37,082 nucleotides of DNA from Paracoccaceae bacterium (GCA_006226775.1 SBGD01000019.1:1-37082), one strand, 5' to 3'. Positions 16,232 through 24,856 are shown, counted from the stretch's first letter. Numbers and translations are program-made. The notes: generated from the letters alone by a model not told the origin.

Positions 16232-16280
16232 GCGGCCGGACACGACCGGCCAATCTTCAAAATTCCAGAGCGGCATCTCG

Positions 16281-16322
16281 CGCCGGGGTCAGTCTTCGTC
16301 ACCGACCCCGGCGTCTTTCGTT
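16281..16322 (+). terminator. Terminator of mrp
   Basis: CGCCGGGGTC (16281-16290) pairs perfectly with GACCCCGGCG (16304-16313), followed by TCTTTCGTT. It lies 50 bases after the mrp stop. Confidence 0.7.
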
Positions 16323-16382
16323 CCGGGATGCGCCAATATCGCCCCTCGGGTGGGACGCGGCGGGCGGACTGCCGCCCGGCCA

Positions 16383-16416
16383 TGGGAAATCATGGGCGGC
16401 GTGGGAAATCATGGTC
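16383..16416 (+). promoter_or_regulatory. TGGGN repeats, possible MraZ boxes (distal set)
   Basis: TGGGA (16383), TGGGC (16393), TGGGA (16402) and TGGTC (16412) recur with spacing 10, 9 and 10. MraZ of E. coli binds TGGGN repeats spaced one helical turn apart upstream of its own gene. The distance to mraZ (about 650 bases) is unusually large. Confidence 0.35.
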
Positions 16417-16424
16417 CGATCTGC

Positions 16425-16513
16425 GATTCCCGGCCTGAGCGGGCCCCGGCAAAGAATCACGGACCCGCGATTCACCCGTGAGTTCGCGTGATTCCCCCGG
16501 TATCCTCCGATTC
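16425..16513. promoter_or_regulatory. Cluster of five GANTC (CcrM) sites
   Basis: GANTC occurs at 16425, 16454, 16469, 16490 and 16509, four of them as GATTC in a C-GATTC-CC context. GANTC is methylated by CcrM in most alphaproteobacteria. Methylation state can time promoters to the cell cycle. Confidence 0.6.
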
Positions 16514-16538
16514 ATCGGCATTTTGCAGGTCGAAGTTG

Positions 16539-16594
16539 TGGGAAATCGGTCACACAGGCGACATTGGCGACAGAAAGGCCGGGAAATCGTGGGA
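16539..16594 (+). promoter_or_regulatory. TGGGN repeats, possible MraZ boxes (proximal set)
   Basis: TGGGA lies at 16539, and CGGGA (16580) and TGGGA (16590) are exactly 10 bases apart, each in a GGGAAATCG or similar context. A possible -10 TATTTA (16622-16627) follows within 30 bases, so repressor binding here could block the promoter. Supported by motif and position only. Confidence 0.4.
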
Positions 16595-16686
16595 ACTTTT
16601 TTCGCCCTTTCATCCACACCATATTTAGTGTGTCGCCACAGGGCTTCCGCTAGAAATTCCAGAAATCGCCGCAATTGGCCGCCTAG

Positions 16687-16718
16687 ATGTTGTTTTTATC
16701 CACAGGTTGAAACAACAT
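16687..16718. promoter_or_regulatory. DnaA box within a 9-bp inverted repeat
   Basis: ATGTTGTTT (16687-16695) and AAACAACAT (16710-16718) are perfect inverted repeats. The 14 bases between them begin with TTATCCACA (16696-16704), the consensus DnaA box. A one-mismatch box TCATCCACA lies at 16610-16618 on the same strand. Confidence 0.6.
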
Positions 16719-16799
16719 CCGGTAGCGATGTCCCGCAAAAGCCTGTTGCTTTCCATGAAATCCCATGGCATCCCTGTTTACACGATGAGGAACGGACGA

Positions 16800-17004
16800 G
16801 GGGCACATGAACAAGACCCCGCAACCAACTCCGAATAAAAACAAAAACAGGTTTCATACAGGCAACCGTTTTTCATCGTAACAACCAGATCCGGCGCGCG
16901 GGCGAGCAGACATCCCCCCAGGTGGCGCGCGCAGCTGGACTACCCGCCAAGGCGGGACACGGGCGGCGGGTTGATCAGTGGCAGCAGATCAACCCGCCGT
17001 TTCT
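16800..17004 (+). ncRNA. Probable UpsM-like sRNA from the mraZ leader
   Basis: UpsM of R. sphaeroides is an abundant RNA of about 200 nt made by premature termination in the mraZ leader and processed by RNase E. Here a terminator-like hairpin ends at 16999, 60 bases before mraZ, the position expected for the UpsM 3' end. The 5' end given is only an estimate from that length; I see no certain promoter there. Family membership is inferred from position, not from aligned sequence. Confidence 0.45.
16964..17004 (+). terminator. Attenuator-like terminator in the mraZ leader
   Basis: CGGCGGGTTGATC (16964-16976) pairs perfectly with GATCAACCCGCCG (16987-16999) over a ten-base loop, followed by TTTCT. 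A smaller hairpin CCCGCC-AA-GGCGGG (16943-16956) precedes it. Termination here would uncouple leader RNA from mraZ expression. Confidence 0.7.
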
Positions 17005-17058
17005 ACATCCGGACATCGGGGGAATTCGCGGGGGCGCGAGGCAAGGGACGGCAGGACA

Positions 17059-17565
17059 GTGGGCCGCAGGTTCAGAGGCGAAAGCCAGCACAAGGTCGAT
17101 GCGAAGGGCAGGGTCTCCATCCCGGCCTCGTTTCGTCGTGTGCTCGAGGCTTCGGACCCGAACTGGAAATCCGGTGAATATCCCGAGCTCGTGATCGTCT
17201 ATGGCGATCACCGCCGCAATTACCTCGAATGCTATACCATGGAAGCGATCGAAGAGGTCGACACCAAGATCGACGCCCTGCCGCGCGGCTCGATGGAGCG
17301 CAAGATGCTGCAGCGGCTGTTTCATGGCCAATCCCATCCCACCAACGTGGACGAGACCGGGCGGCTGGTGCTGCCCGCCAAGCTGCGCGAGAAGATCGGC
17401 CTCGACAAGGAGGCCTTTTTCATTGCCGCGGGCGACACCTTCCAGATCTGGAACCCCGAGACCTACGAGAAAGAGGAACTGGCCAAGACCGAGGAATGGC
17501 TCGAGGACTTGCCCGAGGACTTCGATCCCCTGTCCTTCCTCGACGGCCCGGCCAGGGTGGCCTGA
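17059..17565 (+). CDS. mraZ: Transcriptional regulator MraZ
   Basis: MraZ is the DNA-binding autoregulator of the dcw cluster; it forms ring-like oligomers and binds TGGGN repeats. The product is 168 residues with two SpoVT/AbrB-like MraZ repeats: RFRGESQHKVDAKGRVSIPASFRRVL (about 4-29) and SHPTNVDETGRLVLPAKLREKIGL (about 95-118). I start at GTG 17059 (MGRRFRGES), where family members begin. The frame is open upstream to 16978, but those residues are not conserved and overlap the attenuator hairpin. AAGGGA at 17043-17048 may be the ribosome binding site. The acidic C-terminus (EEWLEDLPEDFDPLSFLDG) is typical of alphaproteobacterial members. rsmH follows after 3 bases. Confidence 0.93.
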   Translation: MGRRFRGESQHKVDAKGRVSIPASFRRVLEASDPNWKSGEYPELVIVYGDHRRNYLECYTMEAIEEVDTKIDALPRGSMERKMLQRLFHGQSHPTNVDETGRLVLPAKLREKIGLDKEAFFIAAGDTFQIWNPETYEKEELAKTEEWLEDLPEDFDPLSFLDGPARVA

Positions 17566-17568
17566 TCC

Positions 17569-18561
17569 ATGGCCGCCGCTGCCAATACCCCCGACGCGGC
17601 CCCGCATGTCCCCGTCCTGATCCGCCCGCTGATCGCGGCGGTTTCGCCCGTGTCCGGCACCTGGATCGACGGCACCTTCGGCGCCGGCGGCTACACCCGC
17701 GCGCTGCTCGAGGCCGGGGCAGAGCAGGTCATTGCCATCGACCGCGACCCGCTGGCCTTCGAGCTGGCCGCGGATTGGCTGGCGGATTTCGGCCCCCGCG
17801 TGCGCTGCGAGCAGACGGTGTTTTCCGCCATGGATACGGTCGCCAGCGCGGTCGACGGCGTGGTGCTCGATCTCGGCGTCTCCTCGATGCAGCTTGACCG
17901 CGCCGAACGCGGCTTTTCCTTCATGCGTGACGGCCCGCTCGACATGCGGATGAGCCAGCAGGGCCTCAACGCCGCCGATCTGGTCAATACCTGCACCGAA
18001 CAGGAACTGGCCGACATCCTGTTTGTCTTCGGCGAGGAACGCGCCTCGCGCCGCATCGCCAGGAACATCGTCCGCGCCCGGGCCGAGGCGCCCTTCGAGA
18101 CCACGCTGCAACTGGCAAGCGTGATCGAACGCTCGCTGCCGCGGTCAAAGCCGGGCCAGAGCCATCCGGCCACGCGCTCCTTCCAGGCGCTGAGAATCGC
18201 GGTCAACGACGAATATACCGAGCTTTTCGAGGGGCTTATGGCCGCCGAGCGGGTGCTGAAACCCGGCGGTCTGCTGGCGGTGGTGACCTTCCATTCCATC
18301 GAGGACCGGATGGTCAAACGCTTTCTCACCGCCCGCTCGGGCCATTCCGGCAATACCAACCGCTATGCGCCCCAGACCGCCCCGGTGCCCGCGCAATTCG
18401 ACATCCTCACCCGCAAGGCCGCGGGCCCGGACAAGGACGAGCTTGCCGAGAATCCCCGGTCGCGCTCGGCCCGGCTGCGCGTGGCGCGGCGGACCGATAT
18501 TCCCGCCGGCCGGGTCGATCCGAAATCCATCGCCATGCCGCAACTGAAGGGGACAAGGTAA
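17569..18561 (+). CDS. rsmH: 16S rRNA (cytosine1402-N4)-methyltransferase RsmH (MraW)
   Basis: It methylates N4 of C1402 in the decoding site of 16S rRNA using S-adenosylmethionine. It is 330 residues, the usual size. Visible motifs are [11 protein letters not shown] at the N-terminus, the SAM-binding loop [19 protein letters not shown] (about 28-46), [24 protein letters not shown] (about 100-123), and [15 protein letters not shown] with [15 protein letters not shown] toward the C-terminus. Its TAA stop overlaps the ATG of ftsL by one base (TAATG), which indicates translational coupling. Confidence 0.96.
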   Translation: MAAAANTPDAAPHVPVLIRPLIAAVSPVSGTWIDGTFGAGGYTRALLEAGAEQVIAIDRDPLAFELAADWLADFGPRVRCEQTVFSAMDTVASAVDGVVLDLGVSSMQLDRAERGFSFMRDGPLDMRMSQQGLNAADLVNTCTEQELADILFVFGEERASRRIARNIVRARAEAPFETTLQLASVIERSLPRSKPGQSHPATRSFQALRIAVNDEYTELFEGLMAAERVLKPGGLLAVVTFHSIEDRMVKRFLTARSGHSGNTNRYAPQTAPVPAQFDILTRKAAGPDKDELAENPRSRSARLRVARRTDIPAGRVDPKSIAMPQLKGTR

Positions 18562-18914
18562 TGCGGTCATTCCTCTATATCATGACCACGCTCGCGGTGA
18601 TCGGGCTGGCCTTCTGGGCCTATCACGAGAATTACAAGACGCAGGAAGCCATCGAGCGCACCGAACGGCTTCAGCGCGAGATCGGCGCTGCCCGTTCGCG
18701 GCTGTCGGTGCTCAAGGCGGAATGGGCCTATCTCAACCGCCCCGACCGGCTGCGCGACCTGGCCGAGCTGAATTTCGACCGGCTGGGCCTCTTGCCGCTG
18801 CGGCCGGCGCATTTCGGCAATGTCGACCAGGTCTCCTTTCCGGTGATCGACCCCGACGGTCTTGACCCGATCACCAATTCGGTTCCGGTGTCGTCCCAGG
18901 GAGAAGAGCCATGA
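18561..18914 (+). CDS. ftsL: Cell division protein FtsL
   Basis: FtsL is a bitopic division protein that, with FtsQ and FtsB, scaffolds and activates FtsW/FtsI at the septum. It is 117 residues, with one N-terminal membrane helix (about 4-20), a periplasmic coiled coil (KTQEAIERTERLQREIGAARSRLSVLKAEWAYLN) and a tail containing the RPDRLRDLAELNFDRLGLLPLRP segment typical of alphaproteobacterial FtsL. Identity rests on these features plus its place between rsmH and ftsI, since FtsL is poorly conserved. It overlaps ftsI by four bases (ATGA). Confidence 0.9.
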   Translation: MRSFLYIMTTLAVIGLAFWAYHENYKTQEAIERTERLQREIGAARSRLSVLKAEWAYLNRPDRLRDLAELNFDRLGLLPLRPAHFGNVDQVSFPVIDPDGLDPITNSVPVSSQGEEP

Positions 18915-20698
18915 TTCGCACGCCGCTGCGCCCGCTGGCCCGCATCCTCGACGCCCGCCAGAAGGGCGAGAACCCCGACGCCATCGAACGCGAGAACATC
19001 CGCCTGCGCCACGAGGACATGCGCGACAAGCTGCGGGTGCGCGCCGAACAGCGGCTTCTCTTGCTGGGCATCATGTATTTCTGCGCTTTCCTCGTGATCG
19101 GCGCCCGCATGGGCGGCTTGGCGGCGTCCGAGCCCGAAGAGCCGCGCGGCGCCACCGATGGCGCCAGCATCGTGGCGCAGCGCGCCGATATCGTCGACCG
19201 CAAGGGCCGGATCCTTGCGACCAACATGGAAACCCATTCGCTTTATGCCCATCCGCACCAGATGATCGAACCGCTGCGCGCGGCCGAGGAACTGGGCGAG
19301 ATCTTCCCCGATCTTGACGTCGCGGACCTTAAGAAACGGTTCACCTCGGACCGAAAATTCATGTGGATCCGCAAGAAACTCTCGCCCGAGCAGAAGCAGG
19401 CGGTGCATGACATCGGCGAGCCGGGCCTGCTGTTCGGCCCGCGCGAGATGCGGCTTTATCCCAATGGCGCGGTCGCCGCGCATGTGCTGGGCGGCTACGG
19501 CTTCGGCCGCGAGGGCGTGCATTCGGCGGAGGTCATCGGCACCGCGGGAATCGAGAAATTCGAGGACGAATTGCTGCGCGATCCGGCCCGCGAAGGCGCG
19601 CCGCTGGAGTTGTCGCTCGACCTCACGATCCAGGACGCCGCGGAAAAGGTGCTCTATGGCGGCATGAAGATCATGAACGCCAAGGGCGCGGCCTCGATTC
19701 TGATGGATGTGCACAGCGGCGAGATCCTCGCGCTGGCCAGCCTGCCGGACTTCGACCCCAACGACCGGCCCTTGCCGGCGCTGGGCGACGATCCCTCGAT
19801 CAGCCCGCTGTTCAACCGGGCGGTGCAGGGGGTCTACGAGCTTGGCTCGACCTTCAAGATCTTTGCCGCCGCCCAGGCCATGGACCTCGGCATCGTCAAT
19901 CCCGGCACCATGGTCGACATCCGCGGCCCGCTGCGCTGGGGCAAGCACCGGATTCGCGATTTTCACAACTACGGGCGCGAGTTGTCGGTCACCAAGGTGA
20001 TCGTCAAATCCTCGAACATCGGCACCGCCCGACTGGCGCAGATGATCGGCGCGGCGCGGCAGAAGGCGTTCCTCGAAAAGCTGGGCTTCTTCGACGTGAC
20101 CGCGGTGGAACTGCAGGAGGCCAAGGCCGCCAGGCCGCTGCTGCCGCCGAACTGGTCGGAGCTGTCGACCATGACCATCTCCTATGGCCACGGCCTTTCG
20201 GCCTCGCCGCTGCACCTGGCGGCGGCCTATGCCACGGTGGCCAATGGCGGCTTCGCGGTGACCCCGACGCTGCTGCGCCAAAGCGGCGCGCAAAAGGGCG
20301 AGCGGGTGCTTTCGGCGCGCGCCGCCAAGGCCTCGCTGGCGATGCTGCGGCTGGTGGTCTCGCATCCCGAGGGCACTGCCAGCTTCGGCGACGTCAAGGG
20401 CTATGCGGTGGGCGGCAAGACCGGCACCGCCGACAAGCCCAAGCCCCGCGGCGGCTATTATGACGACAAGGTGATCGCCACCTTCGCCTCGGTCTTTCCG
20501 AGCCACGACCCGAAATACGTGCTGATCGTCACCCTGGACGAGCCCGAGATCCATGCCGCGGGCCAGTTGCGCCGCACCGCGGGCTGGACTGCCGTGCCGG
20601 TGGCGGCGGAAATGATCGAACGGCTTGCGCCGCTCCTGGGATTGCGGCCAGAGATTGAACCGGCGGAACTGGCTGGTATAAGGCTCACCAGCCAGTGA
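18911..20698 (+). CDS. ftsI: Septal peptidoglycan transpeptidase FtsI (PBP3)
   Basis: FtsI is the class B penicillin-binding protein that cross-links septal peptidoglycan with FtsW. It is 595 residues: a cytoplasmic tail, one membrane helix at about 47-65 (LLLLGIMYFCAFLVIGA), the pedestal domain (ADIVDRKGRILATN), and the transpeptidase domain. The active site is complete: STFK with nucleophile S313, SSN at 367-369 and KTGTA from K503. The N-terminal cytoplasmic part (about 45 residues) is rich in charged residues. It begins within the ftsL stop (ATGA) and is followed after 10 bases by murE with GAGGGGC as ribosome binding site. Confidence 0.96.
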   Translation: MIRTPLRPLARILDARQKGENPDAIERENIRLRHEDMRDKLRVRAEQRLLLLGIMYFCAFLVIGARMGGLAASEPEEPRGATDGASIVAQRADIVDRKGRILATNMETHSLYAHPHQMIEPLRAAEELGEIFPDLDVADLKKRFTSDRKFMWIRKKLSPEQKQAVHDIGEPGLLFGPREMRLYPNGAVAAHVLGGYGFGREGVHSAEVIGTAGIEKFEDELLRDPAREGAPLELSLDLTIQDAAEKVLYGGMKIMNAKGAASILMDVHSGEILALASLPDFDPNDRPLPALGDDPSISPLFNRAVQGVYELGSTFKIFAAAQAMDLGIVNPGTMVDIRGPLRWGKHRIRDFHNYGRELSVTKVIVKSSNIGTARLAQMIGAARQKAFLEKLGFFDVTAVELQEAKAARPLLPPNWSELSTMTISYGHGLSASPLHLAAAYATVANGGFAVTPTLLRQSGAQKGERVLSARAAKASLAMLRLVVSHPEGTASFGDVKGYAVGGKTGTADKPKPRGGYYDDKVIATFASVFPSHDPKYVLIVTLDEPEIHAAGQLRRTAGWTAVPVAAEMIERLAPLLGLRPEIEPAELAGIRLTSQ

Positions 20699-20708
20699 CG
20701 AGGGGCAG

Positions 20709-22193
20709 ATGAGCACGACACGCACGCTTGGTGACCTCGGGCTCAGCGCCCGGGGCGGCGCCGAGGCCGAGATAACCGGCATCACCGTGGACAGCCGCGA
20801 GGTCAGGGAGGGCTTTCTCTTTGCCGCCCTGCCGGGTGCCCGCGTGCATGGCGGAGAGTTCATTCAATACGCCCTGCGCATGGGCGCGGGCGCGATCCTG
20901 ACCGATGCCAAGGGCGCGCGGATCGCCGCCAAGGAGCTGGATGCCAGCCATGCGGCGCTGGTGGTGGCCCAGGATCCGCGGCAGGTGCTGGCCTATACCG
21001 CGGCGCTGTGGTTCGGCGCCCAGCCCGAGACCATGGTGGCGGTCACCGGCACCAACGGCAAGACCAGCGTGTCGAGCTTCTGCCGCCAGATCTGGTGCGC
21101 GCTCGATCTGCCTGCCGTCAACCTCGGCACCACCGGCGTCGAGGGCGCCTGGGAGGCGCCCTTGGCCCATACCACGCCCGAACCGGTGACCCTGCACCGC
21201 ACGCTGGCCGCCGCGGTGGAAAACGGCATCACCCATGCGGCGATGGAAGCCTCGTCCCACGGGCTGGACCAGCGCCGGCTCGACGGCGTGCACCTGTGTG
21301 CCGCGGGGTTCACCAATTTCACCCAGGACCACCTCGATTATCACAAGACCTTCGACGCCTATTTCGAGGCCAAGGCCGGGCTCTTCCTGCGTGTCCTGCC
21401 CGAAGAGGGCATCGCCGTGCTGAACATGGACGACGACCATGTCGCCCACCTCGAGCCTGTGGTGGCCGCGCGCGGGCAGGAGGTTCTGACCGTGGGCCAT
21501 GGCCCGGCCTGCGACCTGCGCATGCTGGCCCAGCGCTTCGACGCCACCGGCCAGGACCTGCGCTTTTCCTGGCAGGGCCAGAGCCACCAGGCCCGGCTCA
21601 ACCTGATCGGCGGTTTCCAGGCGGCGAACGTGCTGATGGCCGCTGGGCTGGTGATCGCCTCGGGCGAAGATCCGGGGCGCGTCTTCGACACCCTGGCCGA
21701 TCTGGGCACCGTGCGCGGCCGCATGCAACTGGCCGCGACCCGCGCCAATGGCGCCGCCGCCTTTGTCGATTACGCCCATACCCCCGACGCGGTGAAGACC
21801 GCGCTTTCGGCGCTGCGCCCGCATGTCATGGGCCGGTTGATCGCCATCATCGGCGCCGGCGGCGACCGCGACACCGCGAAGCGCCCGCTGATGGGCGAAG
21901 CGGCGCGCGAGAATGCCGATATCGTCATCGTCACCGACGACAACCCCCGCTCGGAAGACCCCGCCGCGATTCGCGCCGCGGTGATGCAGGGCGCGGGCCC
22001 CGAGGCCACCGAGGTCGGCGACCGCGCCGAGGCCATCCTGCGCGGTGTCGACATGCTGGGCCCCGGCGATGCGCTGCTGATCTGCGGCAAGGGCCATGAG
22101 ACCGGCCAGATCGTCGGCGACACCGTCTATCCCTTCGATGACCGCGAACAGGCCAGTGTCGCCGTCGCGGCGCTGGACGAGGTCGCCCCGTGA
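20709..22193 (+). CDS. murE: UDP-MurNAc-L-Ala-D-Glu:meso-diaminopimelate ligase MurE
   Basis: It adds the third stem-peptide residue in the cytosol. It is 494 residues with the three Mur-ligase domains. ITVDSREVREGFLFAALPG (about 23-41) lies in the UDP-binding domain. ATP loop VTGTNGKTS is at 112-120 and MEASSHGLDQRRLDGV in the central domain. DDNPRSED in the C-terminal domain contains the DNPR motif that recognises meso-diaminopimelate rather than lysine. The stop overlaps the murF GTG start (GTGA), indicating translational coupling. Confidence 0.96.
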   Translation: MSTTRTLGDLGLSARGGAEAEITGITVDSREVREGFLFAALPGARVHGGEFIQYALRMGAGAILTDAKGARIAAKELDASHAALVVAQDPRQVLAYTAALWFGAQPETMVAVTGTNGKTSVSSFCRQIWCALDLPAVNLGTTGVEGAWEAPLAHTTPEPVTLHRTLAAAVENGITHAAMEASSHGLDQRRLDGVHLCAAGFTNFTQDHLDYHKTFDAYFEAKAGLFLRVLPEEGIAVLNMDDDHVAHLEPVVAARGQEVLTVGHGPACDLRMLAQRFDATGQDLRFSWQGQSHQARLNLIGGFQAANVLMAAGLVIASGEDPGRVFDTLADLGTVRGRMQLAATRANGAAAFVDYAHTPDAVKTALSALRPHVMGRLIAIIGAGGDRDTAKRPLMGEAARENADIVIVTDDNPRSEDPAAIRAAVMQGAGPEATEVGDRAEAILRGVDMLGPGDALLICGKGHETGQIVGDTVYPFDDREQASVAVAALDEVAP

Positions 22194-23617
22194 CGCTCTG
22201 GACCGCCGCCGAGGCGGCCGAGGCCACCGGCGGGCGCGTCACTTCCGGCTGGCAGGCCACCGGGGTTTCCATCGACACCCGCACGCTGCAACCCGGCGAC
22301 CTGTTCGTGGCGCTCAAAGACGCCCGCGACGGCCATGACTTCGTGGCCCAGGCGCTGGAGACCGGCGCCGCCGCCGCCCTGGTCAGCCGCATCCCCGAAG
22401 GTGTGTCGCAAGATGCGCCGCTGCTGATCGTCGACGCGGTGCTGCCCGCGCTGGAGGCCCTGGGCCGCGCCGCGCGCGCCCGCACAAAGGCCCGCGTCAT
22501 CGCCGTCACCGGCTCGGTCGGCAAGACCTCGACCAAGGAGATGCTGCGCGGGGTGCTTTCGGCCTTCGGGCGCACCCATGCCTCGGTCGCCAGCTACAAC
22601 AACCATTGGGGCGTGCCGCTGACGCTGGCGCGGATGCCCGCCGAGACCGGCTTTGCCGTGATCGAGATCGGCATGAACCACCCCGGCGAAATCGCGCCGC
22701 TGTCGCGTCTCGCGCGCCCGCATGTGGCAATGATCACCACCGTCGCCGCCGCCCATCTCGAGGCCTTCGGCAGCGTCGAGGGCATCGCCCGCGAAAAGGC
22801 CGACATCCTTGCCGGGCTGGAGCCGGGCGGCGCCGCGGTCTTCAACGCCGAGATCGACACCGCCGAGATCCTCCGCAGCGCCGCCGAGGCCGCCGGCGCG
22901 CAATACATCGGCTTCGGCGAGGTCAAGGGCGCGCATCACCGCCTGCTCGACGCGCGGATGACCGAGCGTGTCACCGTGGCCCAGGCCCGCGCCTGGCGCA
23001 GCGAGTTGCTCTACAAGATCGCCGCCACGGGGCGGCATTTCGCGATGAACGGGTTGGGCGTTCTGGCGGTGGCCCATGTGCTGGGCCTCGACCGGGCGCT
23101 GGCGGTGGCCGCGCTGGGGCGCTGGGCGCCGGTCAAGGGCCGGGGCGAACGGCAAAGGATCGTGCTCGACCCGGTCGATCCGGCCAATGCGGTGGACCTG
23201 ATCGACGACAGCTACAACGCCAATCCCGCCTCGATGGCGGCCGCGCTTGCGGTGCTCGCCGCCATCCCGGTGCGCGACGACGTGGGCCGGATCGCCGCCG
23301 GGCGCCGCATCGCCTATCTCGGCGACATGGCCGAACTGGGCGCCACCGCGCCCGAGCTTCATGCCGGCGTCGCGGCCCTTCCCGCCATGGCGGCGATCGA
23401 CCGCGTCCATTGCGTGGGCCCGCTGTCGCGGCACCTGTGGGAGGCGCTGCCCGAGGACAAGCGCGGCCGCTGGCACGAGACCGCCGCGCAAATGGCCGAG
23501 CGGCTGCGCCGCGATCTCGACGCCGGCGACGTGGTGCTGATCAAGGGGTCGAACTCTGTCGGCCTGACGGCGCTGGTTGACGAAATCCGCAAAATGGGCC
23601 ACAGCGGCCCACAATAA
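22190..23617 (+). CDS. murF: UDP-MurNAc-tripeptide:D-Ala-D-Ala ligase MurF
   Basis: It adds D-alanyl-D-alanine to complete UDP-MurNAc-pentapeptide. It is 475 residues starting at GTG 22190. Landmarks are VSIDTRTLQPGDLFVALKDARDGHDF near the N-terminus, the ATP-binding VTGSVGKTSTKEM (106-118), SYNNHWGVPLTLARMP, IEIGMNHPGEI and IDDSYNANPASM. All are characteristic of MurF rather than MurE or MurD. mraY starts 21 bases after the stop. Confidence 0.96.
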   Translation: MTLWTAAEAAEATGGRVTSGWQATGVSIDTRTLQPGDLFVALKDARDGHDFVAQALETGAAAALVSRIPEGVSQDAPLLIVDAVLPALEALGRAARARTKARVIAVTGSVGKTSTKEMLRGVLSAFGRTHASVASYNNHWGVPLTLARMPAETGFAVIEIGMNHPGEIAPLSRLARPHVAMITTVAAAHLEAFGSVEGIAREKADILAGLEPGGAAVFNAEIDTAEILRSAAEAAGAQYIGFGEVKGAHHRLLDARMTERVTVAQARAWRSELLYKIAATGRHFAMNGLGVLAVAHVLGLDRALAVAALGRWAPVKGRGERQRIVLDPVDPANAVDLIDDSYNANPASMAAALAVLAAIPVRDDVGRIAAGRRIAYLGDMAELGATAPELHAGVAALPAMAAIDRVHCVGPLSRHLWEALPEDKRGRWHETAAQMAERLRRDLDAGDVVLIKGSNSVGLTALVDEIRKMGHSGPQ

Positions 23618-23638
23618 GTGGTAGGGAAGGGGCATGGA

Positions 23639-24721
23639 ATGCTCTACTGGTTGACGGCACTGTCGGATGGCGGGGATTTCTTCAATCTTTTCCGCTACAT
23701 CACCTTCCGTGCCGGTGGTGCCTTCATGACGGCGCTGATCTTCGGCTTCCTGTTCGGCCCGCCGCTGATCAACGTGCTGCGCCGCCGCCAGGGCAAGGGC
23801 CAGCCGATCCGCGACGATGGCCCCGAGGGCCACATGGCCAAGGCCGGCACCCCCACCATGGGCGGGCTGCTGATCCTCAGCGCGCTGGTCACCTCGACGT
23901 TGCTCTGGGCGCGGCTCGACAACCCTTACGTGCTCATGGTGCTTTTCGTGACCCTGGCCTTCGGGCTGATCGGCTTTGCCGACGACTACGCCAAGGTGTC
24001 GAAACAGAATACCAAGGGCGTGCCGGGCCGGGTGCGGCTCTTGCTGGGCTTCATCATCGCCGGGATCGCCGCCTATTGGGCGGCCATCCACCACCCCGAC
24101 GACTTGCAATTCCAGCTCGCCATGCCGGTGTTCAAGAACACCCTGCTGAACTTCGGCTGGATGTTCCTGCCCTTTGCCATGTTCGTCATCGTCGGCGCCG
24201 CCAATGCGGTCAACCTGACCGACGGGCTCGACGGGCTGGCCATCATGCCGGTGATGATCGCCGCGGGCACCCTGGGCGTGATCGCCTATGCGGTGGGCCG
24301 GGTCGATTTCACCGAATACCTCGATGTCCACTACGTCCCCGGCACCGGCGAGATCCTGATCTTCACCGCCGGTCTCTTCGGCGGCGGGCTGGGGTTCCTG
24401 TGGTACAACGCCCCCCCGGCGGCGGTCTTCATGGGCGACACCGGCTCGCTGGCCCTCGGCGGAGCCCTCGGCGCCATCGCGGTGGCCACCAAGCACGAGA
24501 TCGTGCTGGGCATCGTCGGCGGCCTCTTCGTGGTCGAAGCACTTTCGGTCATCATCCAGGTCCTCTACTTCAAGCGCACCGGCAAGCGCGTCTTCCTGAT
24601 GGCCCCGATCCACCACCACTACGAGAAGAAGGGCTGGGCCGAGCCCACCATCGTCATCCGCTTCTGGATCATCTCGCTGATCCTCGCCATCATCGGCCTC
24701 GCCACCCTGAAGGTCCGCTGA
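23639..24721 (+). CDS. mraY: Phospho-MurNAc-pentapeptide transferase MraY
   Basis: MraY transfers phospho-MurNAc-pentapeptide from UDP to undecaprenyl phosphate, making lipid I at the inner membrane. It is 360 residues with about ten membrane helices. Catalytic and signature motifs present are [19 protein letters not shown] (Asp-rich, Mg2+ site), [10 protein letters not shown] and the C-terminal [14 protein letters not shown]. The start is ATG 23639 ([10 protein letters not shown]), preceded by AGGGAAGGGG; the frame opens earlier at GTG 23618, but those residues precede the usual N-terminus. Confidence 0.96.
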   Translation: MLYWLTALSDGGDFFNLFRYITFRAGGAFMTALIFGFLFGPPLINVLRRRQGKGQPIRDDGPEGHMAKAGTPTMGGLLILSALVTSTLLWARLDNPYVLMVLFVTLAFGLIGFADDYAKVSKQNTKGVPGRVRLLLGFIIAGIAAYWAAIHHPDDLQFQLAMPVFKNTLLNFGWMFLPFAMFVIVGAANAVNLTDGLDGLAIMPVMIAAGTLGVIAYAVGRVDFTEYLDVHYVPGTGEILIFTAGLFGGGLGFLWYNAPPAAVFMGDTGSLALGGALGAIAVATKHEIVLGIVGGLFVVEALSVIIQVLYFKRTGKRVFLMAPIHHHYEKKGWAEPTIVIRFWIISLILAIIGLATLKVR

Positions 24722-24856
24722 CCTAGCTTCCGAGCGCGTCCCGGGCTTCTCTGGTTCACAAATATCCCGGGGGTCGTCCGTTGGAGCGCCATTGGTTCAA
24801 GCCCAATGGACGACGGGCTGGCCCCCGGTCCTGCACCAGCCACAAGGACCATCACC

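Larger units (their letters stand above)
16323..17058 (+). promoter_or_regulatory. Extended upstream region and leader of the dcw cluster
   Basis: No convincing gene lies in this stretch; the reading frame at 16478-16810 lacks recognisable features and runs across the regulatory elements. In order it holds TGGGN repeats, a GANTC cluster, a second set of TGGGN repeats, a possible -10 (TATTTA, 16622-16627), a DnaA box within an inverted repeat, an A-rich low-structure segment (about 16840-16880) and a strong hairpin before mraZ. In R. sphaeroides the dcw cluster has an unusually long 5' leader that yields the abundant sRNA UpsM. The same arrangement is likely here. Confidence 0.6.

Noticed and set aside
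16600-16720. Possible replication origin because of DnaA boxes
   Set aside because: There is only one perfect and one near-perfect box, no AT-rich unwinding region and no dnaA/hemE-type neighbours. A regulatory role is more likely.
16478-16810. 110-residue open frame upstream of mraZ
   Set aside because: It has no ribosome binding site or domain, an atypical composition, and overlaps the GANTC, TGGGN and DnaA elements.
16978-17058. 27-residue N-terminal extension of MraZ
   Set aside because: It would overlap the attenuator hairpin and is not like MraZ N-termini, which begin just before RRFRG.
18728-20863. 711-residue minus-strand open frame
   Set aside because: It lies entirely opposite ftsL-ftsI-murE and shows no domain; it is a codon-bias shadow.
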